A stretch of 64,000 nt of DNA from Paragonimus skrjabini miyazakii. Its lineage: Eukaryota; Platyhelminthes; Trematoda; Plagiorchiida; Troglotrematidae. Both the position numbers and the translations under genes were made by a program. The notes beneath the pieces are model-generated. The model was not told the origin of the DNA and ran no database searches. It saw nothing but the letters and a program-made list of their open reading frames with translations. Location of the stretch: positions 2,868-66,867 of the forward strand of contig JTDE01003227.1 in NCBI GenBank assembly GCA_014338405.1. The letters run 5' to 3'. Positions 63,301-64,000 of this stretch are shown in pieces. The number at the start of each line of letters is the position of its first letter. Position 1 is the stretch's first letter.

Positions 63301-63405
63301 GATCCGGCCATTCGCGCCGCCGGACCTGCAACCAAACTGCAACGTATCTACTACAATGACCGTTGGAGGCATGAGTTGGCTAATAGCCGTGAGATAGGCT
63401 CGTTG
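177..63405 (+). CDS. CFAP61: CFAP61 orthologue, 17 exons found, 3' end outside the window
   Basis: Structural subunit of the ciliary calmodulin- and spoke-associated complex, which anchors radial spoke 3 and the nexin link on axonemal doublets (known for FAP61/CFAP61). Exon order and spacing follow the vertebrate protein from its N-terminus to the EIG motif near residue 960. The N-terminal third is the CFAP61-specific, acetyltransferase-like region (about residues 1-300). A Rossmann-like region follows (about 600-1056), with a glycine loop VVGASTTG, a YDYLILTPG strand like the ATG motif of flavoprotein disulfide reductases, and a second nucleotide-loop-like segment VYGNNLDTY. No frameshift or in-frame stop is seen in any exon. 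Phases agree at 15 of 16 junctions; exon 3 to 4 does not. The last exon ends with an open frame at a donor, so the C-terminal region lies beyond 64000. Assignment is certain; individual exon edges are strong but unconfirmed by transcripts. Confidence 0.95.
302..348 (+). other. 47-bp intron 1
   Basis: Starts GTATGT and ends TTCAG. Removing it restores one open frame between the exons on either side and an alignment with vertebrate CFAP61 of exactly equal length across the junction. Very short introns near the 5' end are known from schistosome genes. Confidence 0.88.
349..979 (+). CDS. CFAP61: CFAP61 exon 2
   Basis: The longest exon, 631 nt, covering most of the N-terminal CFAP61 domain (about residues 42-252). 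Conserved stretches include YINSLFIELLVV (vertebrate LNTLFMHLFVA), VEDNDDLVPLFN (VEDHDDLMPIF) and LRKTYGNYYIAELVEAQNE (LKETYGEYFLAELIEAQDE). It ends after a complete Glu codon (phase 0) at the donor GTATAT at 980. Translation past the donor meets a stop within 15 nt, which supports the boundary. Confidence 0.93.
980..1020 (+). other. 41-bp intron 2
   Basis: GTATAT at the left and CATCTTTAG at the right. Splicing joins CVVIE to CNRKAVGF, which aligns without gaps to the vertebrate AVVCEVEGTAVGF. Confidence 0.88.
1021..1196 (+). CDS. CFAP61: CFAP61 exon 3
   Basis: Encodes AVGFVSATKRIDLENLNKCY and then LILFNGLRKPHPKDN, matching the vertebrate AVGFMSVCSRVNMQLLHECF...PHPDD. It ends in an acidic Ser/Glu-rich tail (LSPSEESHEQEN) corresponding to the poorly conserved linker. 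The best donor is GTATGT at 1197, giving phase 2. A weaker GTAGGA at 1201 would give phase 0. Neither matches the phase of exon 4, so the right edge is the least certain boundary of the gene. Confidence 0.82.
1197..7039 (+). other. Left half of intron 3, no recognised gene
   Basis: AT-rich intron DNA with short chance frames on both strands. The longest, 84 codons at 4701-4955, shows no family resemblance and no clear splice context. A small CFAP61 linker exon may be hidden here or further right in the intron, since exon phases on the two sides disagree, but low conservation of that linker prevented finding it. Confidence 0.6.
7040..7845 (+). mobile_element. LINE 3' fragment (RTE/CR1-like endonuclease-RT family)
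   Basis: Translated pieces in shifting frames read AVLLYGNKTWPLR, VNRLQVFDHRC and, at 7373-7561, an open stretch ending in GLPDWSPRDSQSRWLETLGE. This is the typical C-terminal region after the RT domain in LINEs common in trematode genomes. It is followed by a 3' UTR and a CGATGACGATGATGG-type tail near 7830. The copy is truncated at the 5' side and interrupted by stops. A second copy of the same 3' end lies at 53713-54065. Confidence 0.8.
9435..9560 (+). repeat. tRNA-like SINE head
   Basis: Contains TTAGCTCAGTTGGTAGAAAG at about 9451-9470, a near-consensus polymerase III A box as in tRNA D arms, followed by GCTAGCCGCGTTTAGGGATG. The downstream part does not fold as a tRNA and lacks a clean B box, so it is read as a decayed tRNA-derived SINE. 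A related head occurs on the minus strand at 27598-27668. Confidence 0.5.
11090..12885 (+). mobile_element. LINE fragment with degenerate reverse transcriptase
   Basis: Pieces in several frames can be ordered along one LINE ORF. They are NEQWISEKSLELLDVRRKIP (about 11230), the RT segment EEQVGFRPGRGN (about 11960), motif A as LDYRCEFDKVDRSALL (about 12055-12105), a damaged motif C region LTDLE-stop-VDNRVLLYNN (about 12345-12395), and SSRTRVVFANLQHLWRQTG then VLLYGSETW (12615-12745). It stops after KRVF near 12868, short of the usual 3' end. Stops and frameshifts show it is inactive. Same sense strand as CFAP61. Confidence 0.82.
12886..13267 (+). other. End of intron 3
   Basis: No repeat or gene recognised. 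A pyrimidine-rich acceptor tract precedes CATCCAG at 13261-13267. Another AG at 13239 would put an in-frame stop at the start of exon 4 and is rejected. Confidence 0.6.
13268..13505 (+). CDS. CFAP61: CFAP61 exon 4
   Basis: The first two thirds encode a hydrophilic linker (SYSSTEEQISSQIGETG). The last part, NIPVYYGDTDAFAIQLYAIK then PGFESR, matches the vertebrate FRPIYRGASAAFCIQLFCID...YEAR. The frame is open only downstream of 13243. Acceptors at 13267 or 13270 imply phase 1, whereas exon 3 ends in phase 2; a weaker acceptor at 13274 (start 13275) would be in phase. The donor is GTACCA at 13506, phase 2. Confidence 0.82.
14985..15275 (+). repeat. Hammerhead SINE copy A with abutting inverted tail
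   Basis: The body on the + strand starts near 15061 with a tRNA-like A box (TGACGCAGTGG) and B box (AGTTCTAGTTCC), then the hammerhead-like core, then the tail GGCCGACTGGAAAGTC... GTGAGTGATGTTCAACTTG. Bases 14985-15050 are the tail of a second copy in the opposite orientation (ATTACTGATGAGTAATCGGG). The two together look like a head-to-tail inverted fusion in intron 4. The rest of intron 4 (13506-16246) shows nothing recognisable. Confidence 0.8.
15138..15182 (+). ncRNA. Hammerhead ribozyme, copy A
   Basis: Stem I is GCACTA (15138-15143) with TAGTGC (15177-15182). The core is TTGACGA (consensus CUGANGA; the first C is U here). Stem II is GCTCT-AATG-AGAGC (15151-15164), perfectly paired. GAAA (15165-15168) is followed by a short stem III in CTCGCG and the GTC cleavage triplet ending at 15176. 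Only the C3-to-U change departs from the catalytic core, so activity is probably reduced. Confidence 0.8.
16247..16355 (+). CDS. CFAP61: CFAP61 exon 5
   Basis: Encodes FVDMLPFVFDQFPGINYAII then SVPRLAPAFPMLRHFV, matching the vertebrate FMNFVFSLFSDKNFCVISLPHLTPEF...NFV. The acceptor CTTTCAG and the strong donor GTAAGT at 16356 are both clear. The split codon ag|a restores the Arg found in the vertebrate YEAR. Confidence 0.94.
16865..16930. repeat. AT-rich short tandem repeat
   Basis: Imperfect repetition of a TATAAAATA(CA) unit, for example ATATATAAAATATAATACA. A low-complexity intron tract. Confidence 0.6.
18410..18509. other. Assembly gap, 100 N
   Basis: Exactly 100 unknown bases, the size conventionally used for a gap of unknown length. 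It lies in intron 5. Confidence 0.99.
18994..19353 (+). other. Unassigned 119-codon open frame in intron 5
   Basis: An uninterrupted frame with ordinary composition (for example HVDHIHPDENLNGFVKTSIT). No family was recognised and no convincing acceptor or promoter is seen. It may be a decayed element, or chance, since it is among the longest frames outside known features. The remainder of intron 5 (16356-20389) holds nothing else recognised. Confidence 0.2.
20390..20460 (+). CDS. CFAP61: CFAP61 exon 6
   Basis: A 71-nt exon encoding GQDPEHELYVFHRAGLL; the vertebrate equivalent is TLEQDLYVFHRAGLLK. The acceptor TTGTTTTCAG and donor GTAAGG are strong. It enters in phase 0 and leaves in phase 2. 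Length between flanking motifs equals that in the vertebrate protein. Confidence 0.95.
20461..21975 (+). other. Intron 6, nothing recognised
   Basis: About 1.5 kb. A 112-codon frame on the minus strand (20889-21227) shows no recognisable family and is treated as chance. Confidence 0.6.
21976..22108 (+). CDS. CFAP61: CFAP61 exon 7
   Basis: Encodes RDFKVRRTRHDDRTQIVQLI through LLEDLQAYIEHGRDS, corresponding to the vertebrate INIRFATLLDTPGVENLV...ILEDLDRYNKARKDPDG. It starts after ATTTACAG and ends in phase 0 before GTGAGT. Confidence 0.93.
24318..24790 (-). mobile_element. LINE 3' end, minus strand
   Basis: The reverse complement of about 24480-24570 reads LPGRGSRDHSNRWLDTLFEI, the conserved C-terminal stretch of the same LINE type as at 7373 and 59996. 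A CAT-repeat at 24320-24338 on the + strand is the reverse of the (TGATGA)n tail. Stops interrupt the frame. Confidence 0.7.
26203..26526 (-). mobile_element. Possible BEL/Pao retrotransposon fragment
   Basis: A 107-codon minus-strand frame includes LGWILSRLTYIYDAVAFVHT, which resembles the segment after the RT domain of BEL/Pao elements (typically R..LS...SIYDPLGF..P). The DPLG core reads DAVA. Only this short block is recognisable and no LTR was found. It lies in intron 7, whose remaining parts (22109-27386) show nothing clear. Confidence 0.4.
27387..27464 (+). CDS. CFAP61: CFAP61 exon 8
   Basis: A 78-nt, phase 0-0 exon encoding DGSVITSFVAESMNKVIGLI then IMRDEK; the vertebrate equivalent is DGTLLQAFVAEVAEQIVGIAVIRNE. 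The acceptor ATTTTAG and donor GTAAGT are strong. Its symmetrical phase means skipping it would keep the frame. Confidence 0.95.
27598..27668 (-). repeat. tRNA-like SINE head, minus strand
   Basis: The reverse complement reads TTTGTAGCTCATCTGATAGA then GCATTTGCCGCGTTTGGGC, a tRNA-like A box followed by the same CCGCGTTT.GGG motif as at 9480. It is truncated and lies next to a + strand head at 27700. Confidence 0.5.
27698..27775 (+). repeat. tRNA-like SINE head, plus strand
   Basis: GCAGCTCAGCTGATAGAACA (A box) is followed 40 nt later by GGTGTGAATCC, two mismatches from the B box consensus. This is decayed tRNA-derived sequence in divergent orientation to the neighbouring head. Confidence 0.5.
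28281..28301. repeat. (AT)n microsatellite
   Basis: About ten AT units. The rest of intron 8 to 30104 has no recognised feature. Confidence 0.85.
30105..30311 (+). CDS. CFAP61: CFAP61 exon 9
   Basis: 207 nt, phase 0-0, encoding DIEWLRAHYDIEAFIYYGHH through CLYYRVFPPYCPNE. The vertebrate counterpart is DIEYIRSHYNIEDFIYFSHH...SCLYYPVYPQ, one of the best conserved parts of the family. The acceptor is CCCAACAG and the donor GTAAGT. Confidence 0.96.
30312..30971 (+). other. Intron 9, nothing recognised
   Basis: 660 bp without a recognisable repeat or gene. It ends in TTTTTGTCCAG. Confidence 0.6.
30972..31234 (+). CDS. CFAP61: CFAP61 exon 10, start of the Rossmann-like region
   Basis: Encodes FCIVRPRQQIVYPPKELLG (vertebrate YLVPVRPRRQIVYPLEKLG) and HINARIIVVGASTTGLSF (vertebrate TVNARIIVVGASSVGISF). 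The hydrophobic strand followed by GASTTG is the glycine-rich loop of a dinucleotide-binding fold, with Gly-x-Ser-x-x-Gly instead of GxGxxG. It enters in phase 0 and leaves in phase 2 before GTGAGC. Confidence 0.96.
31665..31935 (-). repeat. Hammerhead SINE copy B, minus strand
   Basis: The complete architecture is visible on the minus strand: A box (GGCGCAGTGG), B box (GAGTTCTAGTCC), hammerhead core, and a tail ending in the reverse of TTCAAGTTGAACATCACCG. It lies in intron 10. The remaining parts of intron 10 (31235-31664 and 31936-32918) show nothing recognised. Confidence 0.8.
31746..31790 (-). ncRNA. Hammerhead ribozyme relic, copy B
   Basis: Stem I (GCACTA/TAGTGC) is perfect and stem III is the palindrome CTCGAG before GTC. 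The core is damaged at two catalytic positions: CTGACCA instead of CTGACGA (G8 lost) and CAAA instead of GAAA (G12 lost). Predicted inactive. Confidence 0.75.
32919..33023 (+). CDS. CFAP61: CFAP61 exon 11
   Basis: Encodes CSYIRFTNLVLLSPNGMPGN through DLASKFLST; the vertebrate equivalent is CSHMKFNNLTLISTHGLPGK...RKFLAS. The split codons tg|c (Cys) and ga|t (Asp) both reproduce vertebrate residues at the junctions. The acceptor is CGTTTTAG and the donor GTGAGT. Confidence 0.94.
33024..34300 (+). other. Left part of intron 11, no recognised gene
   Basis: Short frames only. A block at 33872-33930 encodes NALMSYKFGVVV, superficially like the vertebrate YALMSLCSWVNVVV, but it lacks a usable donor in phase and is displaced by the true exon at 38600. 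Confidence 0.55.
35340..35395 (-). mobile_element. LINE 3' terminus, minus strand (tentative)
   Basis: The reverse complement contains GAGAACCACTGATTTATTGC then TGTCTATGG, the same motif that ends the LINE copies at 7800-7845 and 49040-49100. Coding sequence upstream on that strand was not recognised. Confidence 0.4.
35760..37110 (+). mobile_element. Second LINE family fragment with degenerate RT
   Basis: Pieces read FREISLLVCVSNMLTRILLN and LQTGRSTIDMVFAA (35920-36078), resembling the YRGISLLS..GKI..RVLLN and RGT.DMIFA.RQ blocks of RTs in nematode- and trematode-type LINEs. Later pieces are DYGVRIWFGYHTDKTF (36456-36503) and LRRVLGIWWSDNPEHSGTST (36843-36902), the post-RT LR..L.I.W.D block. 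Stops and frameshifts interrupt all of it. The stretch 34300-35760 before it may include its decayed 5' part. Intron 11 from 37110 to 38599 holds nothing else recognised. Confidence 0.72.
38600..38686 (+). CDS. CFAP61: CFAP61 exon 12
   Basis: An 87-nt exon after a long pyrimidine tract (CTCCTCCTTCTTCTCC...CGCAG). Encodes DQCFSSEVLGQYALRHCVHV then VRGKLTAIDR; the vertebrate equivalent is DHCFNDKDYALMSLCSWVNVVVGRMTGIDR. The vertebrate Trp is absent (Cys-Val). Both edges are in phase 2 and match their neighbours exactly. The exon is too short to be obvious from open frames alone; a longer minus-strand frame overlaps it and is spurious. Confidence 0.92.
   Translation, partial: SMFFVGGPWTIRSATLRSRSPWQADRHR
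39393..39608 (+). other. Unassigned open block in intron 12
   Basis: A 71-codon frame without stop that reads like real protein: HQAEIVEVINHMITCFIDGM then RKVNVFHLEPTESITINKHD. It follows a possible acceptor TTTTCAATCCAG at 39388, but the frame starts just after an in-frame stop. It does not match CFAP61. It may be a retroelement remnant or an exon of an unseen gene. No family recognised. Confidence 0.25.
40955..41245 (+). repeat. Hammerhead SINE copy C
   Basis: The clearest + strand copy: A box TGGCACAGTGG (41013-41023), B box AGTTCAAGTCC (41058-41068), hammerhead, the GGGGCCGACTGGAAAATCTA segment, and the tail GTGATGTTCAAATTG ... CCAAATCCCCGACTACTCAT. Length is near 290 bp. It lies in intron 12. 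Confidence 0.85.
41087..41131 (+). ncRNA. Hammerhead ribozyme, copy C
   Basis: The core CTGACGA is intact at 41093-41099. Stem II is GGTCT-AATG-AGAGC with one wobble. The downstream GAAA is AAAA (G12 to A). Stem III is CTCGAG and the cleavage triplet is GTC at 41123-41125. Stem I is GCACTA against TAGCGT, with one mismatch and one wobble. Loss of G12 should abolish or strongly lower cleavage. Confidence 0.78.
41246..43260 (+). other. Middle of intron 12, nothing recognised
   Basis: No repeat family or coding block recognised in about 2 kb; the longest frame has 78 codons and no resemblance to known proteins. Confidence 0.55.
43305..43395 (-). repeat. tRNA-derived SINE head, minus strand
   Basis: On the minus strand TGGTCTAGTGACCGA (A box) is followed by GGTTCGATTCC, an exact polymerase III B box (43315-43325). 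The surrounding arms do not pair as a tRNA acceptor stem, so a SINE is more likely than a functional tRNA. Confidence 0.6.
43837..44000 (+). CDS. CFAP61: CFAP61 exon 13
   Basis: Encodes KFKFITVDENKRLNYDYLIL then TPGLQYHITCPLSEEL; the vertebrate equivalent is VVVSKDEIVPYDHLILCTGQQYQVPCP. YDYLILTPG corresponds to the conserved strand before the ATG motif in flavoprotein-type Rossmann folds. It enters in phase 2 after GGTTTCAG and leaves in phase 1 at GTGAGA (44001). Joining to exon 14 makes the split codon a|tg, Met. Confidence 0.93.
45531..46557. mobile_element. DNA element with 68-bp terminal inverted repeats around a gap
   Basis: The left arm 45531-45598 and right arm 46490-46557 are inverted copies with one mismatch in 68. 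They begin GTTGTATGACAGGCAGTTTC and run to CCCACAGGCAAC. Flanks read AAAATT on the left and AAAATG on the right, a possible short target duplication. The interior is almost wholly unknown (830 N), apart from 46429-46489. Chance frames in the arms look alike only because the arms are inverted copies. A solo right end lies at 53477-53603. Confidence 0.75.
45599..46428. other. Assembly gap, 830 N
   Basis: 830 unknown bases inside the inverted-repeat element. The non-round size suggests an estimated gap. Any open frame drawn across it is an artefact. Confidence 0.99.
46558..49020 (+). other. Middle of intron 13, nothing recognised
   Basis: Only short chance frames on both strands and no repeat family identified. 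The left part of intron 13 (44001-45530) is equally featureless. Confidence 0.55.
49036..49110 (-). mobile_element. LINE 3' terminus, minus strand
   Basis: On the + strand GTC(ATC)n CACCATAGACAGCAAAACAT then CAGTGATTCTCACTTATG. Its reverse complement is the end motif ACTGATGTTTTGCTGTCTAT followed by a TGATGATGATG tail, as in the LINE copies at 7800 and 54030. A short 5'-truncated insertion. Confidence 0.55.
50025..50404 (+). CDS. CFAP61: CFAP61 exon 14
   Basis: 380 nt. Encodes PSNLFLLNDLPDATKVLNWI, then a Lys/Asp-rich insert of about 45 residues (EWKKADKNRAKKQQELTNMN and on) not present in vertebrate CFAP61, then DGNRLLVYGNNLDTYTCVAA and LLKAGVPGSRILMIQPP. The last part matches the vertebrate EGNIIVYGNTIDTYTTVETLLNLGVSGSRIHLVQPP, a second nucleotide-binding-like loop. 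It enters in phase 1 and leaves in phase 0 at GTAAGC. Confidence 0.95.
50895..50965 (+). repeat. Decayed hammerhead SINE remnant, copy F
   Basis: ACTATGCAAGATTGAAGAGC then TCTAACAAGAGCAGAAAT aligns with the region from stem I to GAAA of copy A. Stem II (GCTCT/AGAGC) is intact. Core bases are altered (TTGAAGA) and stem I and the cleavage site are lost. Confidence 0.55.
51690..51714. repeat. (AT)n-rich microsatellite
   Basis: CATATATATATATGTATATA-type tract in intron 14. The surrounding sequence (50966-53476) contains no recognised element. Confidence 0.8.
53477..53603 (+). mobile_element. Solo end of the 68-bp-TIR element
   Basis: Matches 46429-46557 from GATAGTCTC to the terminal CCTGTCATACAAC, including CTTCCTGGC, GCTTGCCCTTTTGTTCCTGA and ACTACTCACAACGAAAC. 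Only this end is present; no opposite arm was found nearby. It shows that the sequence beside the gap is a dispersed repeat. Confidence 0.8.
53713..54065 (+). mobile_element. LINE 3' end, second copy
   Basis: Aligns with 7480-7845: TTGGGTGAGATAGCGGCTAA, then CAGTGGTGTGAATGTTGTCA, GGTTGTTTGTTTGCAAGGTG and the tail CTGTCTAAGATGATGACGAT. Severely 5' truncated. Same strand as CFAP61. Confidence 0.8.
55865..55960 (-). mobile_element. Possible Penelope-like element fragment
   Basis: GAGAGAAGACATGATAACCA then TCCTGTCAACTCCAGCGGAT resembles 62839-62900 (GAGAGGACATAATAACCGTC...), which lies upstream of the GIY-YIG region on the minus strand. Too short to translate with confidence. Confidence 0.4.
56125..56275 (+). 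repeat. Hammerhead SINE copy D, 5' truncated
   Basis: Contains the hammerhead block and a diverged tail (GCTGACTTGTTAGTCTATGG, then GTGTTCAACGTACAA). The tRNA-like head is absent. Located just before exon 15. Confidence 0.65.
56138..56182 (+). ncRNA. Hammerhead ribozyme relic, copy D
   Basis: Stem I GCACTA/TAGTGT pairs with one wobble, and the core CTGACGA (56144-56150) is intact. Stem II GTTC...GAGC pairs with wobbles. GAAA has become AAGA, and the stem III and cleavage segment is CTCAAGCA, so the GTC triplet is lost. Predicted inactive. Confidence 0.65.
56418..56600 (+). CDS. CFAP61: CFAP61 exon 15
   Basis: 61 codons, phase 0-0: KPAFEDDKVASLVQMQLNER, EIPVLRAYTLSYW, then VAFTSVEQELKIKCK. 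The vertebrate counterpart is SVESAVADALGAAGVTMYRDAILAQW...ASFTTPTKPFRLQC. The acceptor at 56417 gives nearly equal length to the vertebrate protein. An in-phase alternative at 56366 (GCACAG) would add 17 residues, so the left edge is less certain than the rest. The donor GTATGT at 56601 is strong. Confidence 0.88.
56978..57143 (+). other. Coding-like exon block, tyrosine-phosphatase-like
   Basis: Between a good acceptor (CTCTTACAG, 56977) and donor (AAG|GTAATA, 57144) lies a frame open in phase 2-2. It reads DGMVTVRLEIVGD, AIWFEARSELIFVEHAVDKV and CHYYWPDTS. W.E..S..I...(10)C..YWPD.S resembles the classical PTP segment IW(E)..S..IVMLT...E....KC..YWP. CFAP61 splices past it, because exon 15 (phase 0) joins exon 16 (phase 0) with equal length to vertebrates. 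It may be a nested gene, a captured exon or a pseudogene. The catalytic HCSAG signature was not found in the window. Confidence 0.4.
57285..57470 (+). other. Second coding-like block in intron 15, Cys-rich
   Basis: A frame reading CCWIQRVCGKIRYFKNMWYS, AEVDWTTDCKKQIQ and CYICHMRTFYTDVRVY ends at a strong donor GTAAGG (57471). An acceptor TTTTTTTCCAG lies upstream at 57261, but from it this frame is stopped by a TGA and another frame opens (SFIRCLRHRVRQEEVLLDSA). It may belong with the block at 56978-57143 through a frameshift or an extra splice. No family firmly recognised. Confidence 0.25.
59591..59639 (+). CDS. CFAP61: CFAP61 exon 16, 49-nt micro-exon
   Basis: Encodes ALFCLPEKTVDYDFFM plus one base; the vertebrate equivalent is MFFSFCEKNVDYETFK. 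The acceptor ATTTTTTAG and donor GTGAGT are clear. It joins exon 15 in phase 0 and exon 17 in phase 1 (g|ca, Ala), giving exact length agreement with vertebrate CFAP61 on both sides. Confidence 0.93.
59996..60340 (-). mobile_element. LINE C-terminal ORF fragment, minus strand
   Basis: An open 114-codon minus frame reads MTHESVTHVVQPAIVGSRMP, then SWAKLRIGQAMKSSLSK, then LPGWSPCDYVNRWLDALSEM. It corresponds to the C-terminal LINE region (RLPGWGPRD..NRWLETL.DMA..R.QW). Same family type as the copy at 24318-24790. Confidence 0.75.
60448..60830. repeat. Dispersed repeat related to the terminal foldback
   Basis: CTTCATCACAGCAGCAAGAA, then CTCATCAGTCAGAAACGTAA, CATACAGATAAGAACAAAC and TAGACACGCCTACAAGCACA match 63595-63715. 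Its end, GTGCACAAAAGTGGTTGAGA...GCCATGGTCGTGAT, is the reverse complement of 63730-63775, so this copy also has inverted segments. Confidence 0.7.
61335..61425 (-). repeat. Hammerhead SINE head fragment
   Basis: The reverse complement carries the A box region (TCACTGGCGCAGTGG) and the flanking TCCGATAATTCAGTCATAC as in full copies. The hammerhead part is missing. Confidence 0.55.
61805..62065 (-). repeat. Hammerhead SINE copy E, minus strand
   Basis: Minus-strand order: head GAGCGTTCACATATGATAAT, A box TGGCGCAGTGG, B box GTGGTTCTATCC, hammerhead, then GGCCGACTGGAAAGTCTA and the tail GATCAATTGTGAGTGATGTT. Full architecture, and close to a palindromic tail and a Penelope-like fragment. Confidence 0.82.
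61888..61932 (-). ncRNA. Hammerhead ribozyme, copy E
   Basis: On the minus strand the core CTGACGA is intact and stem II is GCTCT-AATG-AGAAC (one mismatch). G12-A13-A14 are present, but the next base is G instead of A. Stem III is the palindrome CTCGAG, followed by TTC instead of GTC. Stem I is weakened. Cleavage is doubtful. Confidence 0.72.
62196..62305. repeat. Palindrome of SINE tails
   Basis: The left arm begins CTGATGAGTAGTCGGGGATT and the right arm ends AATCCCCGACTACTCCTCAG; arms of about 50 bp show roughly four mismatches around TCAATTGTGATCAATTGTGA. Each arm is the tail seen in copies A, C and E. Confidence 0.85.
62295..62890 (-). mobile_element. Penelope-like retroelement fragment with GIY-YIG domain
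   Basis: Three overlapping minus frames form one broken ORF. They give LLRCLTGRALKICTLDNPKA and FLQKSFIQNGYP (62655-62837), KLAFISLPFKGDPMAEVISR (about 62580-62640), and LKDKLPCSTTSCCVYSFVCS then CRTSYIGRTTRRLSGRVREH (62340-62510). VYSF.C.C...YIGRT...L..R..EH is the Penelope-type GIY-YIG nuclease signature. At least two frameshifts make it inactive. The RT domain lies upstream on that strand and is not recognised here. Confidence 0.82.
62975..63060 (-). repeat. SINE tail fragment
   Basis: The reverse complement contains GGAGCTAACTGAAAGTCTAA, then GCTGCGACCAGTTGTAAGTG, a diverged piece of the region after the hammerhead. Confidence 0.5.
63236..63405 (+). CDS. CFAP61: CFAP61 exon 17 (last in window)
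   Basis: Encodes NNACLVYDARLVIDANFHTN, DPAIRAAGPATKLQRIYYND and RWRHELANSREIGSL; the vertebrate equivalent is NDACLVYDSRLVIDTNFHTNDIAIRAAGSLTKFSNRYYSNEW...KEIG. The acceptor follows TTTTTCTTCAG and the donor is GTACGT at 63406, phase 0. The frame stays open into the donor, so further exons lie to the right. Confidence 0.95.
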
Positions 63406-63539
63406 GTACGTTTGCGTATTTGCGACATGACGTAGTTTGAGTGGTTGAGAACGCATTCTAGGTTTTTTTATTAATTACTATTCACTGTCAACCCGGTGCA
63501 GGCGAAGGATGTGCAAATTAGACGAAATGAATGAGGCAA

Positions 63540-64000
63540 CCAAGCCTAATGAACACTACTAGCTGTTTGAAACTATGAGTTCCCTTTAACCACTTCATCA
63601 GAGCAGAAAGAAGACATTGCATTCACTCTCATCAGTCGCAAACGTAAAACATGCCAGTTATATACACCATACAGATAAGGACAAACAGAGACTAGACACG
63701 CCTACAAACACACCAAGTATTAGGTAATCACGACCATGGCAATCCGACAGATTGCCTCAACCACTTTTGTGCACATAAAGTCGGATGGTAAGTTCGGATG
63801 AGCATCGCTTCGCAGCTCCGAACTTACCATCCAGTGAATGTAGATGTGTCTAATCCATGTCTGTCCTTATCTGTATGATGTAAATAACTGGCATGTTTTA
63901 CGTTTGCGACTGATGAGAGCAAATGAAACGTCAACATATTGCAATGGATGTCTTCCTTCTGTTCTGATGAAGCTACTAGTTGTGTTCAATGCTGTGAATC
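63540..64000. repeat. Large foldback repeat at the right edge
   Basis: The left arm (about 63555-63715) and right arm (about 63840-63998) are inverted copies with indels: CTACTAGCTG..CTTCATCAGA against TCTGATGAAGCTACTAGTTG, and CAAACGTAAAACATGCCAGT against CTGGCATGTTTTACGTTTG. At the centre GGATGGTAAGTTCGGA (63783-63798) and TCCGAACTTACCATCC (63817-63832) pair exactly around an 18-nt loop. The element may extend beyond the window. Confidence 0.85.

Overview
The window is eukaryotic nuclear DNA, most likely from a flatworm and probably a digenean fluke. It holds one long interrupted gene on the + strand, no bacterial-style operons, and introns full of degenerate retroelements of kinds common in trematodes: RTE/CR1-like LINEs, a Penelope-like element with a GIY-YIG domain, a BEL/Pao-like fragment, and tRNA-headed SINEs carrying a hammerhead ribozyme, like schistosome S-alpha. 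The first two introns are only 47 and 41 bp while later ones reach 12 kb, a gradient described for schistosome genes. The species cannot be named from the sequence.

The gene is an orthologue of CFAP61 (FAP61), a subunit of the calmodulin- and spoke-associated complex at the base of radial spoke 3 in motile cilia and flagella. Seventeen coding exons were placed by comparison with the vertebrate protein as I remember it, splice dinucleotides and phase: 177-301, 349-979, 1021-1196, 13268-13505, 16247-16355, 20390-20460, 21976-22108, 27387-27464, 30105-30311, 30972-31234, 32919-33023, 38600-38686, 43837-44000, 50025-50404, 56418-56600, 59591-59639 and 63236-63405. They give about 1056 codons. The gene continues to the right of the window, where roughly the last quarter of the protein should lie. 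Every junction is GT-AG and phase-consistent except exon 3 to exon 4, where the phases disagree and a small linker exon is probably missing.

The rest is intron. Intron 3 (1197-13267) holds two LINE fragments and a tRNA-like SINE head. Introns 4, 10, 12, 14 and 16 hold copies of the hammerhead SINE. Intron 5 has a 100-N gap. Intron 7 has a minus-strand LINE end and a BEL/Pao-like fragment. Intron 11 holds a second LINE family. Intron 13 holds a 68-bp inverted repeat around an 830-N gap, and a solo end of the same element lies in intron 14. Intron 15 has two coding-like blocks with good splice sites that do not belong to CFAP61; one resembles a tyrosine phosphatase segment. Intron 16 has a minus-strand LINE end, SINE copies and the Penelope-like fragment. 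The right edge is a large foldback repeat.

No tRNA, rRNA, CRISPR array or complete second gene was found. Most short open frames here are chance frames in AT-rich intron DNA or broken pieces of retroelements.
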